DNA of 64,000 bases, from contig JAHLKV010000002.1 in NCBI GenBank assembly GCA_020444475.1, positions 789,947 through 853,946 of the forward strand, given 5' to 3'. Made by a program: the position numbers and the translations under genes. The stretch's first letter is position 1. Each line of letters starts with the position of its first letter. The notes beneath the pieces are model-generated. The model saw only the letters and a list, made by a program, of their open reading frames with translations, had not been told where the DNA came from and did no database searches. The stretch is from a bacterium. GTDB taxonomy: Bacteria; Zixibacteria; MSB-5A5; GN15; FEB-12. Positions 27,057 through 35,147 of the stretch are shown in pieces.

Positions 27057-28870
27057 GTCAGCGAGTCCATCTCTTTGACGAGCGAGTCAAACATCTCGAT
27101 CGTCGCGAGCACCGGCTCCGGGGTGGTCATATCAACACCGCAAATCTTCAGCAGCTCGATCGGATAATCCGAACCGCCCGCCTTGAGCATGTCGAGATAC
27201 TTTTCGATAATCCCCGGCTCGCCGTCGAGGAACTTCTTCAGGATCGCCTGCGACGCTGCAAACGAGGTCGCATATTGATACACATAGAAACTGCGATAGA
27301 AGTGCGGGATGCGCGCCCATTTCAGCGGTGTGTCATCGTCCATCTCGATCTGGGGACCATAGTACTGCAGAGTGAGATCGTGCCAGAGTTTGGTCATGAA
27401 GTCGGGCGAGAGGGCGCCCCCGTTTTCGACATGCTCGTGGATAGCCAGCTCGAACCGGGCGTACATGATCTGGTGGAAGAACGTCCCCATCGTACCGTTA
27501 AGCTGGCGATCGAGAAGATACAGCCGCTCGCCGGTCTCTTTCACGCGCTTGAGCAGGTACTGCAGCAGGAGCCCCTCGTTGAGGGTCGATGCTACTTCGG
27601 CGACAAAAATCGAGTACCGCGCCTTCGGGTACGGCTGAGTCGTATTGGCCAGATAACTGTGCATGGCATGCCCCATCTCGTGGGCGAGCGTAAACATGCT
27701 CTCGGCGGTATCGTTGTAGTTCATCAGCACGAACGGGTGTGTGTCGACATTGTCGCCATAGCTGTAGGCGCCGCCGCCCTTGCCCTGTGTCTCGTAGACA
27801 TCGACCCAGCGCGATTTCATGGCGCCGGTGAGAACCTCGTTGTAGGTCTTGCCGAGCGGCGTGACCGCCTCGAGCAGATGCGAGATCGCCTCATCGTACT
27901 TGACTTCGAGATCGAAATCCGGAAAGAGCGGGCAGAGCATGTCGTACGGGGCGATCGTATCCAGCTTCAGGATTTTTTTTCTCAGTTTCGTATAGCTGTG
28001 CAGCGCCGAGAGATTCTTCTCGGTCGAGTCGAGCAACTGGTGGTAGACCGAGAGCGGGATATTGTCACCGTCAAGCGCACTGTGCAGGCAGTTATCGTAG
28101 TTGCGAACCTTCGCGTAAAACACATCCTGATTCACCGATGCGCTCAACGTCGCACTGATTGTATTAAGATGCGCGCGGTACGTCGAATAAAACGCCTCGT
28201 TGGTGTCGCGGCGCACCCGGCGGTCTTTGGAGTCGAGGAAACGCGCATACCGCTGCTTGGTTAGCTGAACTTCGTTGCCGGTTTCGTCGAGAATCGACGG
28301 ATACGTCAGGTCGGCATCATCGAGCATGGCAAAAATATTGTCCGGGCCACGAGAGATCATGCCCATCATGGCGAGGACCTCTTCGACCTCGCCCGACCGG
28401 ATATGCGCCTTGGAACGAATCAGCTCTTCGATATAGAAATCGTAGACATCGGTCTTCGGGAATCCGGCGGCGAGTTTGCGAAGCTCCGCTTCGTCGAGCG
28501 CCAGCAGCTCCGGCTCCACAAACGAGTACGCCGCCCCGGCCTGCGAACCGGTCATGGCGACCCGTTCGGTCATCTCCTGATATTTCGAGACCCGGTTGTC
28601 GAGATCCTTGTTGAGATAGGCGTACTGGTAGAGCGAAGACAGCACGCGCTGCATGGTGGAACGGCTCTCCAGGCACTGCCAGAGCGTCTCGGCCGACTCG
28701 GCGAGCCGGCCACGGAAACTTTCGGCCTCTTCGATCAGCTTCTTGGCTTTCGCCAGATCGGCTTCCCAGGCGCCGTCGTCCTTGTAGATGTCGGTCAGGT
28801 CCCAGGTGTCTTGGGGAGCGATATCACCCCGCTGGGGAATGGTATTGGTCTGGGTCGCTTCGGTCGCCAT
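27053..28870 (-). CDS. pepF: Oligoendopeptidase F (M3B)
   Basis: The ORF track runs to 29152, but the RBS AAGGACC before MATEATQTN sets the start, giving 605 residues, the normal family length. The zinc motif is AHEMGHAMHS, with the third ligand in VAEVASTLNE downstream. DTWDLTDIYKDD at the N-terminus and YQYATSFAASQAI near the C-terminus are typical of PepF. It cleaves short peptides in the cytoplasm. The downstream NTF2-like gene overlaps it by four bases. Confidence 0.96.
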   Translation of the reverse strand: MATEATQTNTIPQRGDIAPQDTWDLTDIYKDDGAWEADLAKAKKLIEEAESFRGRLAESAETLWQCLESRSTMQRVLSSLYQYAYLNKDLDNRVSKYQEMTERVAMTGSQAGAAYSFVEPELLALDEAELRKLAAGFPKTDVYDFYIEELIRSKAHIRSGEVEEVLAMMGMISRGPDNIFAMLDDADLTYPSILDETGNEVQLTKQRYARFLDSKDRRVRRDTNEAFYSTYRAHLNTISATLSASVNQDVFYAKVRNYDNCLHSALDGDNIPLSVYHQLLDSTEKNLSALHSYTKLRKKILKLDTIAPYDMLCPLFPDFDLEVKYDEAISHLLEAVTPLGKTYNEVLTGAMKSRWVDVYETQGKGGGAYSYGDNVDTHPFVLMNYNDTAESMFTLAHEMGHAMHSYLANTTQPYPKARYSIFVAEVASTLNEGLLLQYLLKRVKETGERLYLLDRQLNGTMGTFFHQIMYARFELAIHEHVENGGALSPDFMTKLWHDLTLQYYGPQIEMDDDTPLKWARIPHFYRSFYVYQYATSFAASQAILKKFLDGEPGIIEKYLDMLKAGGSDYPIELLKICGVDMTTPEPVLATIEMFDSLVKEMDSLT

Positions 28871-29027
28871 AGCGGTCCTTTCGGTCGGTTTGTTCTCTGC
28901 TGCACCAAAATCGCAAACCCGGTGGTCGATGGCAAGCGGCAAGTGGTGTGTATAGATACAGTCGAGAAGGCCGGGTGGTTCCGCCTGCGGGGCAGGTGCC
29001 TTGTCGACCGGAGTCGGTGGGACCCGA

Positions 29028-29054
29028 GTAGGCCGCGGCTGCTTGCAGCCCGGC
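29028..29054 (+). repeat. GTAGGCC REP-like hairpin
   Basis: GTAGGCCGCGGCTGCTTGCA... matches the copies at 1960 and 63801 except for one base. Confidence 0.85.
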
Positions 29055-29108
29055 TCCGGCAAACTGCACCGAGTGGACCACCACCTATGGTCGGATCGTT
29101 CCGGACCT

Positions 29109-29325
29109 GTAGCGCAGGTCCCGTCCGCCGCCGTTTCGGTTGACAGTGACAAAGGATAGGAGCAGTTGCCTTGATGGTTGTTTGATCTTTTCGAGGACCT
29201 GCGTCGAACATCACCCGATGAGAGGTCCGATCAGGTCCTCGCCGGGGTTGCGCCGCTCGCAAACACGTCTTTCGATCTATCAGCGCGATCTAATACGGAA
29301 AATCAGTGAACGGGACCTGATCTAC
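29109..29325. repeat. Paired inverted REP-like element (copy 2, 217 nt)
   Basis: The sequence starts GTAGCGCAGGTCC, has the partner arm GAGGACCTGCG about 80 bases later, then GATCAGGTCCTCG and finally GGGACCTGATCTAC, which on the minus strand reads GTAGATCAGGTCC. Arms match for 9 to 10 bp. Order and spacing equal those of copy 1 at 24196. Confidence 0.75.
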
Positions 29326-29358
29326 AGGGATAAGATACAAGCAGTGCGGTCCGGCAGC

Positions 29359-29420
29359 GCGGCGCACGAGGACGTACGCCGCGCACAGGGGGAAGCTGTC
29401 AGGCGGGGTCGCCTGACAGC
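29359..29420. repeat. Variant type B repeat and a TCAGGCG palindrome downstream of htrA
   Basis: GCGGCGCACGAGGACGTAC (29359-29384) is a diverged type B repeat. GCTGTCAGGCG/CGCCTGACAGC (29395-29420) is a perfect 11-bp stem 27 bases past the htrA stop and could act as its terminator. Confidence 0.65.
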
Positions 29421-29446
29421 ACATCATAGACTGCAATTCGCTTTCG

Positions 29447-30958
29447 TTACCGCAGCGCGAAGGCCAGGAAAAAGGCGTTCCCGCCGCGGTACACGCGAAG
29501 CAGAACGCTGTCGCCACGCTTCTTCTCGTTGACGAGCGTGTAGAACTGGTCGCTGCTCTGCACGCGCTGGCGGTCGACCGAGCGGATCAGGTCGCCCTCG
29601 CGGAGCCCCGAAACGTACGCATCGGACTGTTGATTGATCGATATCACCACCACGCCGGTGGCGCGCTGGTCGATATCGTACCGGCGGGCAAGATCACCGT
29701 TCATGGTCTGGACGCTGAACCCGAGCATCTCTTCGATGTCGGGCGTCACCGCTGACTGGGCCAGCTCCGACGGTAGTTCGCCCAATTTCACCGACAGCGT
29801 TTCCTTTTTGTCGCCACGGACGATGCCGACCTTGACGGTCGAACCGGGCGCCGTGGCCGCGATGTGGTTGCGAAGCTGCGACGAGTTGCGCACGTCGCGA
29901 CCGTCGACCGAGACGATCAGATCTCCGGCCTCGAAACCGGCCTCCGATGCCGGACTGCCTTCGGCAACATCGCCAACCAGGGCGCCGGTGGTCTGCGGCA
30001 GTCTCATGGCGCGCGCGATGGTCTCATCGACATCCTGGATGCTCACCCCGAGATAGCCGCGCACGACACGGCCATCGCTGATCAGCGAGTTCATGACCCG
30101 CATCGCCATGTTCGACGGGACCGCAAATCCTATCCCCTGGAAGCCGCCCGAGCGACTGACGATAGCGGTGTTGAGCCCGACCAGCGCACCGTCGAGATTC
30201 ACCAGTGGTCCGCCCGAGTTGCCCGGATTGATGGCGGCATCGGTCTGAATGAAGTCTTCATAGTCGGCCAGGCCGACATTGGAGCGGCCCTTGGCCGAGA
30301 CGATCCCCTGCGTTACGGTGGCCGCCAGGTTTTCGCTCATCGGCGAGCCGATCGCGAGCACAATCTCACCGACCTGCAGCGAGTCGCTGTCGCCGATTTC
30401 CAGAAACGGCAGCGTAGCCGCGTCGATCTTCAGCACCGCAATATCGGTCTGTGGATCGGTGCCGACGACCGTGGCCGTGTGACGGGTGCCATCGAACAAA
30501 CCGACCAGTATGGTGTCAGCGTTGGCCACGACATGATTGTTGGTGAGTATGTAGCCGTCGTCGCTGACTATCACCCCCGATCCGAGTCCTTCCTGGCGGT
30601 ATTCCCGCTCCTGCGGCTGCTGCTGACGGGAGTCCGGGCCGAAGAAAAAGTCGAAAAACGGGTCGTTGGTGAACGGTGAGCCAAACGGCGAGCGGCTTCG
30701 CGCTTTGAGAATACGCTCGGTGGCTACGGTTACCACCGCCGGTCTGACCTGGGCGGCGAGATCAACAAAGGCGTGATTGAGATCGCGAAGGGTGGTGATC
30801 GGTCTGTCCTGAGTCGCAATCGATCCGGAGACCGATTCCTGGGCGACGCTTGAGCCGGTGATGCCGATAAGCGCAAGAGAGAGTACGCCGGCCACTGCCA
30901 TAACCAGCATCAGGCGCCAGGCCCTGACGGTTTTGTGTTTTGAGTTGTCCATGATCAT
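29447..30958 (-). CDS. Periplasmic serine protease/chaperone HtrA (DegP/DegQ family)
   Basis: The N-terminus has a signal anchor (LMLVMAVAGVLSLALIGITGSSVAQ). The trypsin-like domain shows His142 (TNNHVV), Asp172 (TDIAVLKI) and Ser248 (GNSGGPL). Two PDZ domains follow (RGYLGVSIQDVD... and a second from about 400, with GVVVISINQQSDAYVSGLREGDLI), so it is a DegP/DegQ-like S1C protease that handles misfolded envelope proteins. 503 residues, full length. A second in-frame ATG two codons in is an equal start. hsp20 lies upstream but a terminator separates them. Confidence 0.95.
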   Translation of the reverse strand: MIMDNSKHKTVRAWRLMLVMAVAGVLSLALIGITGSSVAQESVSGSIATQDRPITTLRDLNHAFVDLAAQVRPAVVTVATERILKARSRSPFGSPFTNDPFFDFFFGPDSRQQQPQEREYRQEGLGSGVIVSDDGYILTNNHVVANADTILVGLFDGTRHTATVVGTDPQTDIAVLKIDAATLPFLEIGDSDSLQVGEIVLAIGSPMSENLAATVTQGIVSAKGRSNVGLADYEDFIQTDAAINPGNSGGPLVNLDGALVGLNTAIVSRSGGFQGIGFAVPSNMAMRVMNSLISDGRVVRGYLGVSIQDVDETIARAMRLPQTTGALVGDVAEGSPASEAGFEAGDLIVSVDGRDVRNSSQLRNHIAATAPGSTVKVGIVRGDKKETLSVKLGELPSELAQSAVTPDIEEMLGFSVQTMNGDLARRYDIDQRATGVVVISINQQSDAYVSGLREGDLIRSVDRQRVQSSDQFYTLVNEKKRGDSVLLRVYRGGNAFFLAFALR

Positions 30959-30988
30959 AAGTACACGGCAGAGGTTTGTTCGTTCCGT

Positions 30989-31024
30989 TAAAACAAAACG
31001 GCCGGCCTTGTTCCGGCCGGCCGT
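30989..31024 (-). terminator. Terminator between hsp20 and htrA
   Basis: ACGGCCGGCC and GGCCGGCCGT form a 10-bp stem; on the minus strand TTTTGTTTT follows. It ends hsp20 transcription. Confidence 0.88.
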
Positions 31025-31060
31025 CCTGCTGCGCTTCTGTGCTCTATTTGTGGTGAGAGG

Positions 31061-31492
31061 TTACGACACCTGGATGTCGATTTCTTTCGGTTTGGCCTCT
31101 TCCAGCTTGTCCAGCCGAACTTCGAGTATTCCGTTGGTGTACTCCGCCCTGATCGAGTTGGTGTCGACCGTGCGCGGGAGTGTGAACTGCCGGCAGAACG
31201 AGCCGGTGCGAATCTCACGGCGGATGACGTTCTCGCCGTCATGATCGTTGCGTATCTCGCGGTTGCCGGAGATGCTCAGGACATTGTCTTTGATCTGAAC
31301 CTTAATATCCTTTTTGTCCATCCCCGGAACTTCGAGTGACATGGCCAGGTGGTCTTCGGTCTCGCGGATATCAACCCGCGGTGTGAACTCCGAATCCATC
31401 CGGTTGAAGAGCGAAGGGGCCGAGAAGAAGTCTTCGAAAAACGGATCCAACCAGCGATTGGTCTCGGCCGGGCGTTTCATCAGGCTTTTCAT
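31061..31492 (-). CDS. Small heat shock protein, Hsp20/alpha-crystallin family
   Basis: 143 residues with an N-terminal aromatic arm (WLDPFFEDFFSAP) and the alpha-crystallin domain: PRVDIRETEDHLAMSLEVPGM, LSISGNREI, then FCRQFTLPRTVDTNSIRAEYTNGILEVRLDKL. The A-x-x-x-n-G-v/I-L signature is present. It is an ATP-independent holdase. AAGGAGG before the ATG is a very strong RBS. It is followed by its own terminator. Confidence 0.95.
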   Translation of the reverse strand: MKSLMKRPAETNRWLDPFFEDFFSAPSLFNRMDSEFTPRVDIRETEDHLAMSLEVPGMDKKDIKVQIKDNVLSISGNREIRNDHDGENVIRREIRTGSFCRQFTLPRTVDTNSIRAEYTNGILEVRLDKLEEAKPKEIDIQVS

Positions 31493-31542
31493 GGCGTTAT
31501 CCTCCTTTCTATCTGATTAGTTGTTTGTTCTGCCCGGAAGGA

Positions 31543-31560
31543 AATCAAGCCCTGTGCCAA
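31543..31560 (-). promoter_or_regulatory. Sigma-54-like promoter candidate for hsp20
   Basis: Minus strand reads TTGGCACAGGGCTTGATT. TGGCAC-N5-TTG fits the -24/-12 consensus except that the -12 GC is GA. The start codon lies about 40 bases past the expected start point. Confidence 0.3.
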
Positions 31561-31695
31561 TTCGCGTAACTTATTGACTGGCAATGTCTATGCCGTGTGA
31601 GCAGTCGGTTGAGCAGCTGGTGACTGTCGAAATGACAGGATGTGATTGCCAGGATGACAAATACGAGTTGTCAGGATGGCAGGGGTGTGACAGAC

Positions 31696-32215
31696 GATGG
31701 GTGGCGATGCCGGGTAGCCCACCATTTATGGTGGGTTTGACGAAAGCGCACGGGTGGCCCACCATTTATGGTGGGTTTCACGGAAGCGCGTGCGTGGTGT
31801 ACGTCCCCGTGCACCACGGAACCTCACGTTCCGTCGGGTGCTAGTTCGCCCCCGGCGAACGACACCCGACGGCATACCCCTCCCACACTTTTACCACCAA
31901 CTTTATGGCAACCCCGAGCACGGTCCCCTTTTATGAAAAACTATGTGTGCTGTGAAAAACAAAGATACGCGCCACACGAGGTGTTGCGTGACGAGGTCTA
32001 TGCATCAACACTGCAACGAGTTGGAGGGAAAAAGAGAAAAAACGACCCTGAAAAATGACAAAACAAACCCATTTCGCCGTAATGCGATGCCAAACATGCT
32101 TGTACGACGAAGAAGCCGTTTGACGGAAGCGCGTGCGCAGTGTACGTCCCCGTGCACCAAGCCTCTCAGCGTTCCGTCGGGTGCTAGTTCGCCTCAGGCG
32201 AACGACACCCGACGG
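31696..32215. repeat. Cluster of type A, B and C palindromes, with two ~98-nt direct copies
   Basis: Two type A palindromes (CCCACCATTTATGGTGGG) lie at 31700-31717 and 31757-31774, the first with a GTAG foot. Two direct copies of a B+C unit lie at 31776-31873 and 32119-32216; each ends with the 42-base nested palindrome. Between the copies is about 245 bases of clearly AT-rich sequence without a gene. Confidence 0.85.
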
Positions 32216-32230
32216 CTCAGAACGAAGAAC

Positions 32231-32259
32231 AACCTCCGGGAGGGGTGATCCCGGAGGTT
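32231..32259 (-). terminator. Terminator after the Gcw_chp gene
   Basis: AACCTCCGGGA/TCCCGGAGGTT is a perfect 11-bp stem with a 7-base loop. On the minus strand GTTCTTCGTTC follows. Confidence 0.7.
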
Positions 32260-32327
32260 GCAACACTCGGGCGACAGAAACTTCAGCACGGTCGCACATC
32301 GCCCGAGCAGGGGGCAGGATTTCTCTG

Positions 32328-33077
32328 CTACAGGCTCAGCATAAACACCAGGTACGTAATCTCCTGGCGAGGATTGAGGATGAAAGACACCGACACCGGC
32401 GCCGAGAAGCTTTCCGAAAACTCGATCTCGCGCGAGGCGGTCATACCCATGTTGATCACCGCAAAGGCATCGGCGCCGTAGTAGTCCGGGTTGTCCTTGC
32501 TGCCGCCGGTGGCGCCGACGAAAAAGTTCAGCTCGCCGGAGGCGGTCGCGACCGGATACGACACCTCGAAATAGGTGTTGTTACCCGCTTCGTTGTGGAA
32601 GTTGTAGAAGGCGCTAAACGTCAGGGGGAACTTCTCGCAGCCACTGATAGACAAACCGGCTTCGAGCAGGTGCGCCCCCGGATCAGGCTCGCCCTCGCCG
32701 GTGACATCGTCGTAGTCGTTGAAATTACCGAACTTGATACCGGCGTTTGGATAGTAGTAGTCCGTGACCATGCCGGTGATCGACATGCCGGAGTTGGTAA
32801 CGACCGTATAACTCAGCCAGAAGTCGATCTCATCGGACTCCGACTGCTGGTTCGACATGGTGTAAGCGCCCCAGGCGCCGAGTTCGAATCCGCCATAGCC
32901 CACCGCCAGCGACGGCTGGAAGCTGGGGGTCGACGCTATATCGGCTCCGCGCCAGACATAGCGGCTGGCAATATCGACACCGGCGGAAACATCAACAACC
33001 TCGCCCGCCGTGGCGGGACCGATGCTGATGATCGAAGCGAGAAGGATGATCGCGATGGTTATCAATAGTGTTTTCAT
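32328..33077 (-). CDS. Gcw_chp/TorF-type outer membrane barrel protein
   Basis: A signal peptide (cut after PATAG) precedes the family signature VSAGVDIASRYVWRGADIASTPSFQPSLAVGYGGFELGAWGAY, characteristic of TIGR02001/Gcw_chp proteins. The rest is alternating strands ending in a terminal hydrophobic strand, so an outer-membrane barrel is likely. These proteins are known to sit beside ammonium transporters, as here: amt is 46 bases upstream on the same strand. A role in passage of ammonium or another N source across the outer membrane is inference. Confidence 0.88.
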   Translation of the reverse strand: MKTLLITIAIILLASIISIGPATAGEVVDVSAGVDIASRYVWRGADIASTPSFQPSLAVGYGGFELGAWGAYTMSNQQSESDEIDFWLSYTVVTNSGMSITGMVTDYYYPNAGIKFGNFNDYDDVTGEGEPDPGAHLLEAGLSISGCEKFPLTFSAFYNFHNEAGNNTYFEVSYPVATASGELNFFVGATGGSKDNPDYYGADAFAVINMGMTASREIEFSESFSAPVSVSFILNPRQEITYLVFMLSL

Positions 33078-33123
33078 ATCGTTGACTCTCTCTGTACATC
33101 AGGTTCACGCGTCGTGCTGTCCG

Positions 33124-34338
33124 CTATTCGTGCATGTAGGCGGTTTCGCCGTGCAGCGACGTGTCCAGGGTGGCCTCTTCGACATCACTCGTCCGCACCG
33201 GGGTGATCTTGTTGATGACCCAGAGCATGGCGTAGGTGAAGACGAACGCGTAGATCGACGAGACGACAATTGCGACGAGCTGCTTGACGAAAAAGGCTCC
33301 ACCGCCGTAGATGAGACCGTCGGCGCCGTTCGGATTGACCATCGTGCTGCCCAACAGACCGAGCATGACGATACCGAGCGCGCCACCGACCCCGTGAACA
33401 CCCCACACGTCGAGGGCGTCATCCCATTTCAGTCTGTTTTTCAGGGAAACCGCGCCGTAGCAGATAATACCGGCCAGCAGACCGATCAATGCGGCCGAGC
33501 CGGTGGAGACATAGGCCGCCGCGGGAGTTATCGTGGCGAGACCGGCCACCGCACCGGTGAGCAGACCGACGAATTTCGGCTTTTTCTCGAGGACCCAGGC
33601 AAAGAGCAGCCAGGAGATAGCCGCAAACGAGGCGGCGATATCGGTATTGATGAAGGCCAGCGACGTAAACTGATCGACCTGCAGCTCGCTGCCGGCGTTG
33701 AAGCCGTACCAGCCAAACCAGAGCAGACCGGTGCCGAGTGCGACCAGCGGAATGGAGTGCGGGACGCTGTCCTCGACCCGCCGTCGTCCGACAAAGAGCA
33801 CCGATGCCAGCGCTGCCATGCCGGCGATGTTGTGCACCGCGATACCGCCGGCGAAATCGAGTACGCCCCACTCCGCGAGCAGGCCGCCGCCCCAGATCAT
33901 GTGGACGAACGGGAAGTAGACCAGGACCAGCCAGCCGACCAGGAACAGCAGGTAGGCCTCAAACCGCACGCGGTTGGAGAAGGCGCCCGTGATCAGCGCG
34001 GGGGTGATGATCGCAAACATCATCTGGTAGGCGACAAAGACAAGCATCGGAATCTGACCGTCGCCAAACGCCGTTGTCGGATCGACACCGTTCAGGAATG
34101 CCATGTCGAGATTGCCGATAATGCCTCCCTCACCACCACTAAAACAGAGCGAGAAGCCGACCGCATACCACAGGATCGTGGTCACACCCATCGAGACAAA
34201 GCTCTGGATCATGATGGAGAGGACGTTCTTGCGGCCGACCAGACCGCCGTAGAAAAATGCCAGACCGGGCGTCATGAGCATGACCAGCGAAGTGGCCACC
34301 AGCATGAACCCGGTGTTGCCGGTATCAAACATTTCCAT
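33124..34338 (-). CDS. amt: Ammonium transporter
   Basis: 404 residues with about eleven membrane helices. Family landmarks: TPGLAFFYGGLVGRKNVLS, DFAGGIAVHNIAGMAALA (first pore histidine), GLLWFGWYGFNAGSEL and DVWGVHGVGGALGI (second pore histidine). It moves NH3/NH4+ across the inner membrane. No signal peptide is obvious. Unlike most amt loci there is no glnK next to it; instead a LuxR-type two-component pair lies upstream and a Gcw_chp barrel downstream. Confidence 0.96.
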   Translation of the reverse strand: MEMFDTGNTGFMLVATSLVMLMTPGLAFFYGGLVGRKNVLSIMIQSFVSMGVTTILWYAVGFSLCFSGGEGGIIGNLDMAFLNGVDPTTAFGDGQIPMLVFVAYQMMFAIITPALITGAFSNRVRFEAYLLFLVGWLVLVYFPFVHMIWGGGLLAEWGVLDFAGGIAVHNIAGMAALASVLFVGRRRVEDSVPHSIPLVALGTGLLWFGWYGFNAGSELQVDQFTSLAFINTDIAASFAAISWLLFAWVLEKKPKFVGLLTGAVAGLATITPAAAYVSTGSAALIGLLAGIICYGAVSLKNRLKWDDALDVWGVHGVGGALGIVMLGLLGSTMVNPNGADGLIYGGGAFFVKQLVAIVVSSIYAFVFTYAMLWVINKITPVRTSDVEEATLDTSLHGETAYMHE

Positions 34339-34410
34339 AACCCTCCAGCTTCTAAGGCTGCAGCTACAATGTTAGAGCTGGCTGAAAGGTCGTATCGTGG
34401 TATCCGATTA

Positions 34411-34433
34411 ACAATCGGGGGAACCCTGATTGT
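34411..34433. repeat. Hairpin between response regulator and amt
   Basis: ACAATC-GGGG-GAA-CCC-GATTGT forms a hairpin in the 150-base gap. Without a T-run it may be an operator or weak terminator. Confidence 0.4.
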
Positions 34434-34495
34434 CGACTTCGTTATCCCTGAGGTGACATTTGTCCGGAAGCAGTACGACGCAACAACACAAGGAG

Positions 34496-35146
34496 TTAGC
34501 TCAGGTCGGTAAGGCCCTCGCGGATAGCGTATTTGGTCAGTTCCGCGACCGAGCGGGCCTTGACCTTATCCATGATCTGCTTGCGGTGAGACTCGACCGT
34601 CTTGACCGAGATATGCAGTTGGGCAGCGATTTCCTTGGTCGAGCGACCTTCGGCGACCAACTGAAGCACCTCGCGCTCGCGAGCGGAGAGGATGGTGAAC
34701 GCGGAAGGCTCGCTGTCGCGCGCCAGCGACAGGTAGTCATCGACAACGACATGAGTGATCTGGCTGCTCAGGTAGATCCGGCCGTCGATCACGGCGCGAA
34801 GCATATCGATCACTTCGTTGACCGCCGAGTCCTTGAGCAGATAGCCGCGCGCGCCGGCCTTGAGGGATTCAAGCACGAAACGGCGATCGGAGTGCATCGA
34901 CAGCATGACAACCCTGGTGTTCGGCCGTTCGGCAAGGATGCGACGGGTGGCCTCGATACCGTTCAGGTCGGGCATGGTGATATCCATCAGCACGATATCC
35001 GGGGTGAGCTCGAGCGCCATTTCGACCGCCTGCTGCCCGGTGGCGGCTTCGCCGACGATCGTGACATCGGTGTACTTCGCCATCAACGTCCTAAGACCGT
35101 CGCGGAAGAGCGTGTGATCGTCGGCCAGCAGTGCCGATCGTGCCAT
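34496..35146 (-). CDS. NarL/LuxR-family response regulator
   Basis: The ORF-track start (GTG at 35155) overlaps the kinase; the ATG of MARSALLADDH has a GGAGG nine bases before it and begins one base after the kinase stop, so I prefer it. Receiver: LLADDHTLFRDGL, DIVLMDITMPDLNG (phospho-Asp), MLSMHSD, GYLLKDS. Output: LSAREREVLQLVAEGRSTKEIAAQLHISVKTVESHRKQIMDKV, a LuxR-type helix-turn-helix. Cognate kinase is the adjacent upstream gene. Target may include amt downstream (inference). Confidence 0.95.
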   Translation of the reverse strand: MARSALLADDHTLFRDGLRTLMAKYTDVTIVGEAATGQQAVEMALELTPDIVLMDITMPDLNGIEATRRILAERPNTRVVMLSMHSDRRFVLESLKAGARGYLLKDSAVNEVIDMLRAVIDGRIYLSSQITHVVVDDYLSLARDSEPSAFTILSAREREVLQLVAEGRSTKEIAAQLHISVKTVESHRKQIMDKVKARSVAELTKYAIREGLTDLS

Positions 35147-35147
35147 C

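Noticed and set aside
31584-32299. Several 60-120-residue ORFs in the repeat cluster
   Set aside because: Their sequences are translations of the palindromic repeats and they have no RBS.
33010-34512. 500-residue plus-strand ORF opposite amt
   Set aside because: It is the antisense shadow of amt; composition is Asp/Arg/Gln-rich as expected from the opposite frame.
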